Of a DNA stretch of 64,000 nt, positions 9,297-19,081 are shown one piece after another. The translations under genes were made by a program, and so were the position numbers. Below the pieces are notes generated by a model that saw only the letters and a program-made list of their open reading frames with translations, was not told the origin of the DNA and did no database searches. Position 1 is the stretch's first letter; each line of letters begins with the position of its first letter. Where the stretch lies: contig JAMPAI010000002.1 in assembly GCA_023667315.1 (NCBI GenBank), positions 124,001-188,000 on the forward strand. Direction: 5' to 3'. The DNA is from Ruminococcus flavefaciens. Lineage in GTDB: Bacteria > Bacteroidota > Bacteroidia > Bacteroidales > P3.

Positions 9297-10951
9297 CGCT
9301 CGATGGCCAGTTTCTGGTAGATACCCGGCTTCAATCCCGTAAATTTAGTGAAGGCCGCGATAAAGGTGGCCTGCGACTTATAGCCCACGCTCTCGGCGAT
9401 GGCCTTGATGGTAAGTTTACCGTAACGCTCGGTGTCGCCCAGGCGCAGCATGGCCTTCTTGATCCGGTATTCGTTGAGCAGGGTGCGGAAATTCTTGCCA
9501 AACACCTCGTTCACCACCTCCGACACATAGCGCGCGTTCGAACCGATGGCGGCGGCCAGTTTATCGATACTGTAGTCGCTGGCGCAATAGTCTTCGGTGC
9601 TCTCCAGAATGCGGCGGATGTCCGAGGCGATCTTGTCGCGCTGCTCGCCCTGCACCACCGTCTTGCGTTCCGGAACCTCATCCGGTTCCAAAGGCCCGGA
9701 TTCAGACACCGCCTTTAGCTCCTCTATCGTTTTCTCAAGATACTGAATGCGCTGCCGGTTGCCCAGTTCCTCCTCCAGCTGACGGCGGTTACGGTCATAC
9801 AACTCCACCCAGGCCGCCTTCAGTTTCCGTTTCTGATAGCACAATATGGCTATCAATGCAATAAACACCGCCATGGCGATACTCAGCACCCAAAGCCCGC
9901 TCCGCTGCAGGGTCTTTACGGCGTTAAGCCGGTGTATCGTGGAGGCGTCGCGCTCCAGTTCGTAGAATACCTGCTTGTTCTTTAAACTATTGAACTCCTT
10001 TTGGTTGAACACCGAGTCGGAAAAATCCAGGTACTCCGACTTATAGTCCAGGGCCTTTTTCCGCACCTGCAGTTTGTCGTAGATCCGCGCCAGGTCCTTG
10101 AGAGCCGACAGCAGCAGATCGTCGGCTCCGGGCGTCCGGCGGGCTATCGCCTCGTTGGCGTGGAGATAAACCAGAGCGGAATCCAGTTGCCCCTCTTCCT
10201 CGAAAAACTGGGCGATGCTCGAATTGACCCCGGCGATATACAGCACCGACATGCCGTTCTCCTCGATGTAGCGGATCGCCTTCTTGGCATACAGTTTGGC
10301 CGAGTCGTTCATTTTCCTGCCGTTGAACAGAATGGCACGGTTCAGGCATATATCGTATTCATAACGTTTATCCCTGTAATTCAAATCCTTGAACTCACCG
10401 AAATAACGTTCCGCCGCCTCCATATCACCTTTATAATAGTTGGCGGCCACCAGGTTGTTCGTAAGCATCGACTTGACCCGGTCGTTCCCGAACCTTTCGG
10501 CATAGGCCAAGCCTCGCCCGTAAAAGTTTACCGCGCTCTCGAAATCGTTGTTGGAGGCGTAGATATTGCCGATATGTCCGAAAATACTGCCGAGAAGGTC
10601 GTCGAAACCGTGTTTTTCGGCAATCCGCTGCGCCCTGAGGTAAAAATCCATCGCCTCGGAATAATCGGCGGCACCATAGGCGATGTTTCCGTTCTTGTCG
10701 AAACTCTGTGCGTACAGATACTGGAGTTCCCGGCCGTCGGACTCGTCGCAGCGGGAGCAAAGCACCATAAAGAGCTGCGCGGCCTTTTCGTGATCGCCTT
10801 GCCTATAAGCCTCTTCCCCTCGTTCATAGAGTTCGCGGGATGCGTACCTGGACAGTTTTTCGAATTCGGAGGATTCCAGATGCCCGCCCACGAAAAACAG
10901 CCCGCAAGCCGCAAAAAACAAAAAAACAACGGACAATAAACGCTTTAGCAT
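9281..10951 (-). CDS. TPR-sensor, membrane-anchored AraC-family regulator
   Basis: 556 residues starting at MLKRLLSVVFLFFAACGLFF, a signal/anchor segment. Residues about 40-330 are TPR-like repeats (for example GNIAYGAADYSEAMDFYLRA) expected in the periplasm. A second membrane helix follows (LWVLSIAMAVFIALIAILCY), then a coiled linker and a C-terminal AraC-type double helix-turn-helix (SIDKLAAAIGSNARYVSEVV; LTIKAIAESVGYKSQATFIA). This layout fits Bacteroidota one-protein sensors that pass a periplasmic signal to DNA. The upstream ORF extension was rejected because the ATG at 10951 begins right at the signal anchor. A 32-bp palindrome lies between it and the divergent T9SS cargo gene, which may be its target (inference). 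Confidence 0.85.
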   Translation of the reverse strand: MLKRLLSVVFLFFAACGLFFVGGHLESSEFEKLSRYASRELYERGEEAYRQGDHEKAAQLFMVLCSRCDESDGRELQYLYAQSFDKNGNIAYGAADYSEAMDFYLRAQRIAEKHGFDDLLGSIFGHIGNIYASNNDFESAVNFYGRGLAYAERFGNDRVKSMLTNNLVAANYYKGDMEAAERYFGEFKDLNYRDKRYEYDICLNRAILFNGRKMNDSAKLYAKKAIRYIEENGMSVLYIAGVNSSIAQFFEEEGQLDSALVYLHANEAIARRTPGADDLLLSALKDLARIYDKLQVRKKALDYKSEYLDFSDSVFNQKEFNSLKNKQVFYELERDASTIHRLNAVKTLQRSGLWVLSIAMAVFIALIAILCYQKRKLKAAWVELYDRNRRQLEEELGNRQRIQYLEKTIEELKAVSESGPLEPDEVPERKTVVQGEQRDKIASDIRRILESTEDYCASDYSIDKLAAAIGSNARYVSEVVNEVFGKNFRTLLNEYRIKKAMLRLGDTERYGKLTIKAIAESVGYKSQATFIAAFTKFTGLKPGIYQKLAIERQARA

Positions 10952-10978
10952 AAACTTACCGGCATTCCATTTCAAAAA

Positions 10979-10986
10979 CAAATGTA
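10979..10986 (-). promoter_or_regulatory. -7 box of the TPR/AraC gene
   Basis: TACATTTG on the minus strand, 27 bp before the ATG at 10951. No clear -33; the place where it would lie is inside the 11001-11032 palindrome. Confidence 0.45.
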
Positions 10987-11000
10987 CGCAATAGCGGATA

Positions 11001-11032
11001 AATTGTTTCGATTTCGCGAATTTGAAACAATT
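11001..11032. promoter_or_regulatory. Operator-like 32-bp palindrome
   Basis: AATTGTTTC at 11001-11009 pairs with GAAACAATT at 11024-11032 around a central TCGCGA, with few mismatches between. It sits between the divergent TPR/AraC regulator and T9SS cargo promoters, overlapping the expected -33 zone of the first and just upstream of the second. Confidence 0.55.
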
Positions 11033-11046
11033 GCCCTCCTTAAAGA

Positions 11047-11078
11047 TTGGTGATAAGCTCACCCCGCTTTTAAATTTG
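11047..11078 (+). promoter_or_regulatory. Promoter of the choice-of-anchor J cargo gene
   Basis: TTGG (11047-11050), 20 nt, TAAATTTG (11071-11078); about 41 bp before the ATG at 11120. Good fit to the Bacteroidota -33/-7 form. Confidence 0.6.
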
Positions 11079-11119
11079 TAATTCCAGAAAACAAGTATTC
11101 ACAAATACAAGTTAAAGCC

Positions 11120-14098
11120 ATGAAAACCTATCTTTTGCTAAAACACATGAGCGGTTTGACGCTTTCCGTACTGTTTTTGTGCGGAAGCCTCGCGGCTCAG
11201 AAACCCGAATCGCCCAAGAACCTGAAGGTGGATACCGTGATCGGCCATCAGGTAAGCCTGAGCTGGGAGAACCCCGACGAAGGGGAGGTACTCTTCGAAA
11301 GCGGTTTCGAGAAACAGAACGCCGCCGACAGCAACGACTACGGTTTTGAACAAGGCTGGACGGTAAAATCGACCAACACCTCTTATTACGCCTGCTCCTG
11401 GTTCAACTATCCAGCCCTGGACTTCTATGGAATGGACGACTACGGCACCTTGGTGAGGAGCGGCAAGAAAAGCGCCGTGATATGGTTCGATCCAGACGAG
11501 GAAGAACACCCCATGCATCAGGACGAATGGCTCATTTCGCCCGTTGTTCCCGGGGCAGCCTACCTTCAGTTTCATTCCTTTATCGACCCCCGTATTCTTG
11601 AAGAAGGGAGCAACGAAGAGTTTCCCGACCATTTTGTGGTGATTGCCAGTACCGACGGCGGACAGACCTGGAGCGAACCACTCTGGGATGCCCGTTACGA
11701 TGCCTCTCCCGAAGGCGGCTGGCAGGAAGTAAGCCTCTCGCTGGCTTCCTATCCCACAGAGAATATGAAGGTGGCCTTCCGCGCTTATCTCGACATCTTT
11801 ACCTACGAAGACGGCGACACGGTGAACCAGGGGCTTCACGCGGTCTGGGCCATCGATGATGTAAAGATCATCAAATCCACCCGACAGGCAAGCGCCGACG
11901 TTCTATTCAGCGACGATTTCGAAAGTACGGACAACGACGACAACGAAAATCCGGGATTCGGGGAACAATGGAGCCTGAAACAATACGAACTCCCGGAAGA
12001 AGATGCCGCCGATGCCATTTTTACCCGTTCCTGGTTCAGAAATCCTGTTACAGGAGATGAGGATATAGATGAAATATTCGCCGCAATGACCGTTAACGGA
12101 GAAAGAAGCGCCATGATTCTTCCGGATGATGCCGAACTTCCTCAGGATGAATGGCTTGTATCTCCCACCATTGATCCTCGGGTCGACAAAAAACTCAGCC
12201 TGCAATTTTCGTATATGAGCAACGCCGTATATTCCGAAGAAGATGAAGAAGGCAACGAAACATTCGTGTTCGGCGAAGGCAGCGGAAATTTCGTAGTGCT
12301 TTTAAGTAAGGACAACGGAGAAATCTGGCAAGAAGAACCCATCTGGAATATGGCAGATGACGATAAAGGCAGCACGAATGAAATGGATTTCTACACAAAC
12401 GACATAAGCCTTACCATCGATGCCCTGCCCTCCGACAAGGTAAAAATCGCTTTCCGTGCCTATGGAGACCAAGGTGAAGACGAGGAATCCGGAGAAGAAA
12501 GGCTGATGGGACTGGCTGCTTTCTGGGTTATCGATGATATCCGCATCGTTGCCGGCGAAGGCACCCCCCTTTCCACCATCGACCATTACAAAATTACCCT
12601 GGACGGCAAGGAGTTAGCCGACGTCAGCGGCATCTCTTTCGTGGATAACAGCAAGAAAAACGCCGGCGAACACACCTATGCCGTTTATTCGGTAATGGGC
12701 GACGGCACCGAATCCGAACCGGCCACCGTAAGCGTGAAACTGGACTCGCTCGTTTTCGCTGCTCCCCGGAACTTTACCTGCACCCCGGCTTTGGAGGAAT
12801 CCACCGGGAAATACACCGTCACCATGACCTGGGATGCTCCCGAGAGTGATTTCCAGCCTGTAGGCTACACCATATACAACGGGAAACTGTTGTTTGCGGT
12901 GGATCAGACGGAAGAAAACGGGCGGGAAGGCATCGGTATGACGGGTTGCTTCGGCGTATATCAGTTCAGCATCGTGGCCATCTACGAATCGCCCGACGGT
13001 GAGTCTGAACCTGTAATCCGCAACTTGGCCCTGGGCGTACGCTTCGGTGTCAACGACCTCCAGGCCGAACTTAAGGGCAAAGATGTGGCGCTCACATGGA
13101 AAGAACCCTACGAAAGCGAATTCAAGGTAGCCTCCTACACGGTTTACCGAGGGGATGAAAAAGTGGCCGAAGGGGTAAAGGATCTCACCTATCGCGATGC
13201 CGCGGTGGCCGACGGACTGTACCAATACACGGTGATTGCCGTTTACGGGGACAATGTGGAATCGGTTCGCGCCAGCGTATCGCAACAGGTGGGGGAACAA
13301 GTGCGCGTAAGCCTGCCCTACGCCCAGAACTTCAACACCACGTTCTGCCCCGCCAACTGGCAGGTGGTGAACCACAGTATCCGTACGCCCGACAAATACG
13401 GCTGGTATTTCGACGACCGAAGCCGCTTAGGCGTTAAAGGCGACGGATTCGAAGGCTGTTACGCCGCCATTGACTGCCTCGATGCCAAAGGGTACACCCG
13501 CGACGCCGCACTCGAACTTCCGGCCATCGATCTGAGCTCGGTAGAAAACCGTGGCGACATCACCCTCTCGTTCAATTACAGTTATGCCATTGGCGGCAGC
13601 TTCAAGGCCGGAACGGAATGGTCTGTAGATGGTGAAGAATGGTATATCTTGAACATGATCGGTTCTGAAACCGGATTCACGCCTACAGAAAACGGGGATT
13701 TCCATATCCAACGGGTACACCATAATATCGGTGCAGACGAAGCCATCAAACAAGCGGTGGATAATGCCAACACCCTTTACCTGCGCTTCCATTACACGGC
13801 CACCATGTCGAATTTCCTGGCCATCGACAACGTTTTGGTATCCACCGAGAAGGTTGCCATCGAGAAAAATGCAGGAGAACTGTCGGATATCACCGTTTTT
13901 TCCGACAACGGCATGCTGAATATCCAATCCTCGCATAACATCAAGCAGGTTGAAGTATATTCGCTTCAAGGTATGCGTATTGCAGATATGAAAGTTAATA
14001 CGGGCACGACCTTTACGATGTCTGTTCCTAAAAAAGGTATCGCCATTGTCCGGGTAAGCACCGAACGCGGTTCCAAGGTGGTAAAAGTGCTGCTGTAA
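11120..14098 (+). CDS. T9SS-secreted protein with choice-of-anchor J and Fn3-like domains
   Basis: 992 residues. Signal peptide (LTLSVLFLCGSLAAQ), then a short Fn3-like start (PESPKNLKVDTVIGHQVSLSW). Two choice-of-anchor J / cleaved-adhesin type domains follow (FESGFEKQNAADSNDYGFEQ...AVWAIDDVKII; FSDDFESTDNDDN...FWVIDDIRIV), then Fn3-like repeats (residues about 500-720), and a third anchor-J-like domain (SLPYAQNFNTTFCPANWQ...FLAIDNVLV). The C-terminal about 75 residues form a T9SS sorting domain (ITVFSDNGMLNIQSS...GIAIVRVSTERGSKVVKVLL). Such modules occur in Porphyromonas haemagglutinins and adhesins; the ligand here is unknown. It lies directly upstream of porU. Confidence 0.88.
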   Translation: MKTYLLLKHMSGLTLSVLFLCGSLAAQKPESPKNLKVDTVIGHQVSLSWENPDEGEVLFESGFEKQNAADSNDYGFEQGWTVKSTNTSYYACSWFNYPALDFYGMDDYGTLVRSGKKSAVIWFDPDEEEHPMHQDEWLISPVVPGAAYLQFHSFIDPRILEEGSNEEFPDHFVVIASTDGGQTWSEPLWDARYDASPEGGWQEVSLSLASYPTENMKVAFRAYLDIFTYEDGDTVNQGLHAVWAIDDVKIIKSTRQASADVLFSDDFESTDNDDNENPGFGEQWSLKQYELPEEDAADAIFTRSWFRNPVTGDEDIDEIFAAMTVNGERSAMILPDDAELPQDEWLVSPTIDPRVDKKLSLQFSYMSNAVYSEEDEEGNETFVFGEGSGNFVVLLSKDNGEIWQEEPIWNMADDDKGSTNEMDFYTNDISLTIDALPSDKVKIAFRAYGDQGEDEESGEERLMGLAAFWVIDDIRIVAGEGTPLSTIDHYKITLDGKELADVSGISFVDNSKKNAGEHTYAVYSVMGDGTESEPATVSVKLDSLVFAAPRNFTCTPALEESTGKYTVTMTWDAPESDFQPVGYTIYNGKLLFAVDQTEENGREGIGMTGCFGVYQFSIVAIYESPDGESEPVIRNLALGVRFGVNDLQAELKGKDVALTWKEPYESEFKVASYTVYRGDEKVAEGVKDLTYRDAAVADGLYQYTVIAVYGDNVESVRASVSQQVGEQVRVSLPYAQNFNTTFCPANWQVVNHSIRTPDKYGWYFDDRSRLGVKGDGFEGCYAAIDCLDAKGYTRDAALELPAIDLSSVENRGDITLSFNYSYAIGGSFKAGTEWSVDGEEWYILNMIGSETGFTPTENGDFHIQRVHHNIGADEAIKQAVDNANTLYLRFHYTATMSNFLAIDNVLVSTEKVAIEKNAGELSDITVFSDNGMLNIQSSHNIKQVEVYSLQGMRIADMKVNTGTTFTMSVPKKGIAIVRVSTERGSKVVKVLL

Positions 14099-14122
14099 CC
14101 AAGCCCCAACCGAGACACAGGC

Positions 14123-14162
14123 AAAGAGGCCGGGGAAATACGTCCCCGGCCTCTTTGTTTTT
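14123..14162 (+). terminator. Strong rho-independent terminator
   Basis: Perfect 14-bp stem AAAGAGGCCGGGGA / TCCCCGGCCTCTTT (14123-14136 and 14143-14156) with a 6-nt loop and a following T-rich run. Ends the cargo gene. Confidence 0.92.
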
Positions 14163-14182
14163 CTGTTCCCGCAAAATTTATG

Positions 14183-14190
14183 TATCTTTG
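14183..14190 (+). promoter_or_regulatory. -7 box of porU promoter
   Basis: TATCTTTG, exact TAnnTTTG, 35 bp before the porU ATG and after the preceding terminator. No consensus -33. Confidence 0.5.
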
Positions 14191-14225
14191 ATTTTAGCCT
14201 ACGCTCAAAGCGGGGCCATTGCCCG

Positions 14226-17200
14226 ATGAAACACTTTTTGGCTTTATTTCTTTCGTTGATATGCTGCACGGGAACGATGCAGGCGCAAACCTATCCGTCA
14301 CCTTCCGCACGCAAGAGCTATTCCGTTCTGGCGGCGGGACAGACTCTCAAGGTGGCCGTAGCCCAAGACGCCGTCTATAAAATCGCTTATGAGGATTTGG
14401 TTCGGCACGGATTGCTCTCGCAGCCTGTGGCATCCGACAAAATAGCCGTCTACGGCAACACCGCAGGCATGCTGCCGTTTCTGAACACAAGCGGTATCTA
14501 CGATGACCTCAGCCCTCTCTCCATTCTGGTGTCCGACGGTGGAGACGGCATCTTTGGCGCGGGAGACTACCTCCTGTTTTATGGACAAGCCCCCCACCGT
14601 TGGACCTATAACGGCTCAAGCGGCGAATTTTCCTATACACGCCATTATTTCTGCGATTCCTCGTTCTATTTCGTAAGTCTGAACGCCGAACTCGAACATC
14701 GGGTAAAGCCGTTATCCCAAACCTCTAATGGAGGAGAAACCATCACCTGGTTTCCGGAGCACATCCACCACGAAAACGATTTGATAAACCTGCGCAGCGG
14801 CGGATTCGACTGGTTAGGCGAAAGCTTTACCTTTTCCGGCAATAGCCGAAGCATTAACCTGGCCACCCCGGATCCCGTATCGGCACAGGAAGGAACCCTC
14901 TATGTAACCACCGGAGCGCAAAGCAGTGGCGGCACCGCGTCCTTCAGTGTACAACTCAACCAGACCACGCTTCATCTCTACCACGGGAGCACCGAGTTAC
15001 CTTACACTGAAGCCTCGACAAAAGGCAATGTGCAGGTAAATTCGGGAACCAGTACCGTAAATATCGCCTTTTCCAAAACAGGCAGCACCAACAACGGCTA
15101 CCTGGATCATCTCTCGCTGGTATATCCGCGAAACCTCCGGCTTACCGGCGCCAACCTGTTTTTCCGGCAGCCGAAGGCCATCGACAATACGGTCCGTTTC
15201 AGTTTGACAGCCGCCTCCGGAACCCAAATATGGGACATTTCCGATGTTTACAACATTCTTTCAATCAATTCCCAGCAAGACAACGGACGGCTGAATTTCA
15301 GCACCGAGCCCGACCAGACCCTGCACGAATATGTGGCCTTCAATGCCTCGCTCTGCCCCAGTCCTGCCTTCAAGGAACTGATACAACCGCAGAACCTGCA
15401 TCAGTTGCAAAATATCGACTATGTGGTCGTTACCCATCCCCTGTTTCTCGAACAGGCACAGGAAGTGGCGCGCCTGCACCGGGAACGCGACGGCTACACC
15501 ACCTGCGTGGCCACCACCGAACAAGTGTATAACGAATTTTCGTCGGGAGCCAAGGATCCCTCGGCCATACGCATGTTCTTACGGCATCTGGACATCCGTT
15601 CGGATTCGGCCCACAAACCGCTGTACCTCCTGCTGTTCGGCGCTGCCTCCTACGATTACAAAGGAATCTTGGGCGAAACGACCGACTTCGTACCGACCCT
15701 CGCATCCACCAACAGATCTTCCGAACAGAACGACCCGCTGGAAGACAGTTTCGGCTACTTAGCCGACGGTACAGGAACCACATTCTCCTCTTCCGGCTAC
15801 ACCATGCAGGGAAAGATTCAGGTGGCCATCGGACGCCTGCCGGTACATAACGTGGACGAAGCCCGCAACATGGTGGAGAAAATCGACATCTATTCTTCCC
15901 CTAATTTTGTTTCCGACCCCGCACAACCCAATCTTTCGGGAAATTTTGGCAATTGGCGGAATGAAGTGGTTTTCGTTACCGACGACGGCTTCGAATCAGA
16001 AATGGAGACCCGAATCATCAACAACAACTACATCCAAAACAAACTGCTGTATATTCACGTAAACAAGTTGTATTCGGACGCCTACGAAAGAACCACATCC
16101 TCCACCTCCGCCAGAATTCCCGCATTGGAAAACGCCATCAAGGACTTTGTGGAAAACGGCTGCCTGTTTTTGGGTTACGAGGGGCACAGCGGCTGGGATG
16201 CATGGTCCGACGAAAAAATCCTTACCAACAACATTATCGAGAACTGGAAGAAAAGCTACACCTATCCCGTTATCTTTTCCAGTTCCTGCACATTCGCCTA
16301 TTTCGACCAACCGAGCCAACTGTCGGGTGCCGAACGTGCCGTATTGAGAGAACACGCAGGCGCCATTGCCGTTATCGCCTCTACGCGCATGGCAACTACA
16401 GGCTCCATCGAAGACATTCAGAAACGCACCGTCGAAACCTTCATCAACAAATCGAAAGGCGAGATAAAATCTATCGGGCAGGCATTCCTATACGCCAAGA
16501 CTACATCTTCCGACCAACCGCTTCAAAAGTTCGTGCTGCTGGGAGATCCGGGACTAAAGGCCCCGCTGCCCAAACATCGTGTGCAAACCCTGCACGTTAA
16601 CGGAAAACAAGCGGACGCTGCCGACATAGACACACTTAAGGCTCTTTCGCCCATCACCATCGATGGCCGCATTACAAGCGATGACGGAGATCCGATGAAT
16701 CACTTTAACGGCATATTGTCCGTAAAGATTTACGACAAGGCCATCACCAAGCAGACTTTGGGTGTCTACAACCCCCAAATCCACAAGTACAACACTCCCT
16801 ATCCCTACACCGACCAGAGCAGCATTATCTTTCAGGGCGAGACAGAGGTTAAGGACGGCTATTTCAGCTTCAGCTTTATCGTGCCCAAAGACATTCAGTA
16901 CAACTACGGCAACGGACGCATCAGCTATTACGCCTACAACGACGAGACCGACGCCAACGGCAGCTTCGACGGCATTGTGGTGGGCGGCATGAACCCCAAT
17001 GCGGTCATCGACACCACGGCGCCCGTGGTTGACCTGTACATCAACAAGAACACCTTCAGCGGCGGCACGGTGGGTGCAGCCCCCTCGCTGTACGCCGAGA
17101 TAAGCGATGAATACGGCATCAACACCACCGGCGCCGGCATAGGGCACGACATGACCCTGGTTATCGACAACGACTACAGGAACTCCATTGTGGTGAACAA

Positions 17201-17675
17201 CCAGTTCCGCTACAGCACGGGCAGCTATAAGAGCGGCACGCTCACCTATCCGCTGGAACTCACGCCCGGCAAGCACACGGCGCAACTGAAGGTGTGGAAC
17301 ATCAACAATATCTCCACCACCCAAGAAATCACATTCAACGTAAACGCTTCCGACAAGCTTAAACTCTTCAACTTCAAGGCCGTGCCCAACCCGGCACGGG
17401 ACGGATACGTGGATTTCTATTTTAACCACAACAGCAAGAACGGCGGCATAGAACGCTGCACGCTGAGCATCTTCAGCCTGCAGGGGGCGCGTGTGGCGGA
17501 ATTCAACTACACGATGAACGACCTTTCGGGCTACACGGTGGGGCCCTTGCGCTGGAACCTGTGCGGCAACGGCGGCAAGCGCGTGCAGGCCGGGGTGTAC
17601 GTATGCTACATCAAGGCGGTGGATGCCCAGGGGGGCACGGTGCACAAAGACCTTAAACTGATCGTGGTCAACTAA
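14226..17675 (+). CDS. porU: Type IX secretion system sortase PorU
   Basis: 1149 residues, the usual size. PorU is a gingipain-like (C25) cysteine peptidase on the outer-membrane surface that cleaves T9SS C-terminal signals and attaches cargo to A-LPS. A signal peptide (ALFLSLICCTGTMQAQ) is followed by the PorU N-terminal region, then the C25 catalytic domain, with candidate catalytic His654 in GYEGHSGWDAW and Cys688 in FSSSCTFAYFDQP. The C-terminus carries a sorting-like domain (KAVPNPARDGYVDFYF...GVYVCYIKAVD), as in known PorU, where it is retained. It is not next to porV here; miaB converges on it 1 bp after its stop. The four CTD-bearing proteins in this window are likely substrates. Confidence 0.94.
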   Translation: MKHFLALFLSLICCTGTMQAQTYPSPSARKSYSVLAAGQTLKVAVAQDAVYKIAYEDLVRHGLLSQPVASDKIAVYGNTAGMLPFLNTSGIYDDLSPLSILVSDGGDGIFGAGDYLLFYGQAPHRWTYNGSSGEFSYTRHYFCDSSFYFVSLNAELEHRVKPLSQTSNGGETITWFPEHIHHENDLINLRSGGFDWLGESFTFSGNSRSINLATPDPVSAQEGTLYVTTGAQSSGGTASFSVQLNQTTLHLYHGSTELPYTEASTKGNVQVNSGTSTVNIAFSKTGSTNNGYLDHLSLVYPRNLRLTGANLFFRQPKAIDNTVRFSLTAASGTQIWDISDVYNILSINSQQDNGRLNFSTEPDQTLHEYVAFNASLCPSPAFKELIQPQNLHQLQNIDYVVVTHPLFLEQAQEVARLHRERDGYTTCVATTEQVYNEFSSGAKDPSAIRMFLRHLDIRSDSAHKPLYLLLFGAASYDYKGILGETTDFVPTLASTNRSSEQNDPLEDSFGYLADGTGTTFSSSGYTMQGKIQVAIGRLPVHNVDEARNMVEKIDIYSSPNFVSDPAQPNLSGNFGNWRNEVVFVTDDGFESEMETRIINNNYIQNKLLYIHVNKLYSDAYERTTSSTSARIPALENAIKDFVENGCLFLGYEGHSGWDAWSDEKILTNNIIENWKKSYTYPVIFSSSCTFAYFDQPSQLSGAERAVLREHAGAIAVIASTRMATTGSIEDIQKRTVETFINKSKGEIKSIGQAFLYAKTTSSDQPLQKFVLLGDPGLKAPLPKHRVQTLHVNGKQADAADIDTLKALSPITIDGRITSDDGDPMNHFNGILSVKIYDKAITKQTLGVYNPQIHKYNTPYPYTDQSSIIFQGETEVKDGYFSFSFIVPKDIQYNYGNGRISYYAYNDETDANGSFDGIVVGGMNPNAVIDTTAPVVDLYINKNTFSGGTVGAAPSLYAEISDEYGINTTGAGIGHDMTLVIDNDYRNSIVVNNQFRYSTGSYKSGTLTYPLELTPGKHTAQLKVWNINNISTTQEITFNVNASDKLKLFNFKAVPNPARDGYVDFYFNHNSKNGGIERCTLSIFSLQGARVAEFNYTMNDLSGYTVGPLRWNLCGNGGKRVQAGVYVCYIKAVDAQGGTVHKDLKLIVVN

Positions 17676-17676
17676 G

Positions 17677-19008
17677 TTATTCCGCCAATTTTCCCAAGAG
17701 CGTGGCGGCGGTGCAACCGCTTACATCGGCACTTACATAATCGCCCACCTTTACCTTGAATTCTCCGTCGGGCAGCAAGGGATTGTCGAACACGACCACC
17801 TTGTTCTGCGAGTTCCGGCCGAAATATTGAGACTCATTCTTCTTCGACCTGCCCTCTACCAGAAGTTCGAACCGCTTGCCTACATCGCGGCGGTTGCTCT
17901 CGTGCGAGAGTTGCTGCTGCAGGTCTATGATCTGGTTGAGGCGGCGCAACTTCACCTCCTCGGGCACATCGTCCGCATAATTCTTGTGGGCGAAGGTGCC
18001 GGGGCGGTCGGAATACTTGAACATAAAGGCGAAATCGTAGCCCACCTCGCGCATCAGGCTCAGCGTCTGCCTGTGGTCCTGTTCCGTCTCGCCGCAGAAA
18101 CCGGCGATTATGTCGGTGCTGATGCCGCAATCGGACACCTTGGCGCGCAGGGCGGCCACCCTTTCGAGATACCACTCCCGGTCGTACTTGCGCTTCATCC
18201 TGGCCAGCATGGCCGAACTGCCCGACTGAACCGGCAGGTGGATGTTCTTGCAGATATTGGGATAGGCCGCCATCACGTCGATAAGGCTGTCGGAAAGGTC
18301 TTTGGGATGGGAGGTGGAAAAACGCACGCGCAAGGCCGGGTCTATCTCGGCCACCTTGGCCATCAGGCCCGCGAAATCCAACCCGTCGGCACGGTAGGAA
18401 TTCACGTTCTGCCCCAACAGGGTAACTTCCCTATAGCCCTGTTCAAAGAGTTTTCTTGCTTCGGAAACGATGGTGGCCGCATCGCGGCTGCGTTCCTTGC
18501 CGCGCGTGTAGGGCACCACGCAATAGGCGCAGAAATTCTGGCATCCGCGCATAATCGAGATAAAGGCCGACACCTTGTTGGATCCCAAACGCACCGGTTC
18601 TATGTCGTGGTAGGTTTCTTCGGCGGAAAGCAACACGTCGATGCCTTTCTGTCCCGCCTGCACTTCCTCGAGCAGATCAGGTAGGTTGCGATAGGCGTCG
18701 GGACCCACCACCAGATCGATGTTCAGGTCTGAATGCAGCAGTTCTTCCTTGAGCCGTTCGGCCATGCAGCCCACCAGCCCCACCTTCATGCCGGGGCGTT
18801 TCTTCTTGAGCGAGGCAAATTCCTTGAGGCGGTTCAGCACCCGCTGTTCGGCATGGTCGCGGATCGAACAGGTGTTCACCAGAATAAGGTCGGCCTGTGC
18901 ATAGTCGGCGGTGGTATCGTATTGATCCTTCAAGATGGAGGCCAGGATTTCGGAATCGGCGAAATTCATCTGGCATCCGTAGGTTTCTATAAAGAGGAGC
19001 GGCTTCAT
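17677..19008 (-). CDS. miaB: tRNA-2-methylthio-N6-dimethylallyladenosine synthase
   Basis: 443 residues. Radical-SAM methylthiotransferase that converts i6A37 to ms2i6A37 in tRNAs reading UNN codons. The UPF0004 domain carries the three auxiliary cluster cysteines C12 (ETYGCQMN), C47 (VNTCSIRDHA) and C81 (LVGCMAER). The radical-SAM cluster is C156, C160, C163 in MRGCQNFCAYCVVPYTRGKE. A TRAM-like end follows (FELLVEGRSKK...YVSADVSGCTAATLLGKL). NTCSIR identifies MiaB rather than RimO or MtaB. It is downstream of rpsU on the same strand with a terminator between. Confidence 0.96.
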   Translation of the reverse strand: MKPLLFIETYGCQMNFADSEILASILKDQYDTTADYAQADLILVNTCSIRDHAEQRVLNRLKEFASLKKKRPGMKVGLVGCMAERLKEELLHSDLNIDLVVGPDAYRNLPDLLEEVQAGQKGIDVLLSAEETYHDIEPVRLGSNKVSAFISIMRGCQNFCAYCVVPYTRGKERSRDAATIVSEARKLFEQGYREVTLLGQNVNSYRADGLDFAGLMAKVAEIDPALRVRFSTSHPKDLSDSLIDVMAAYPNICKNIHLPVQSGSSAMLARMKRKYDREWYLERVAALRAKVSDCGISTDIIAGFCGETEQDHRQTLSLMREVGYDFAFMFKYSDRPGTFAHKNYADDVPEEVKLRRLNQIIDLQQQLSHESNRRDVGKRFELLVEGRSKKNESQYFGRNSQNKVVVFDNPLLPDGEFKVKVGDYVSADVSGCTAATLLGKLAE

Positions 19009-19046
19009 CGTTTTCGAGCGGGTTTATTGAACCGGAAATCTCCGGC

Positions 19047-19078
19047 AAAAAAAAAGCGGAGCCAGTTGCTCCGCCTCT
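19047..19078 (-). terminator. Terminator of rpsU (minus strand)
   Basis: GCGGAGC-CAGTT-GCTCCGC stem (19056-19074) followed, on the minus strand, by nine Ts (19047-19055). It lies directly after the rpsU stop. Confidence 0.88.
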
Positions 19079-19081
19079 TTC

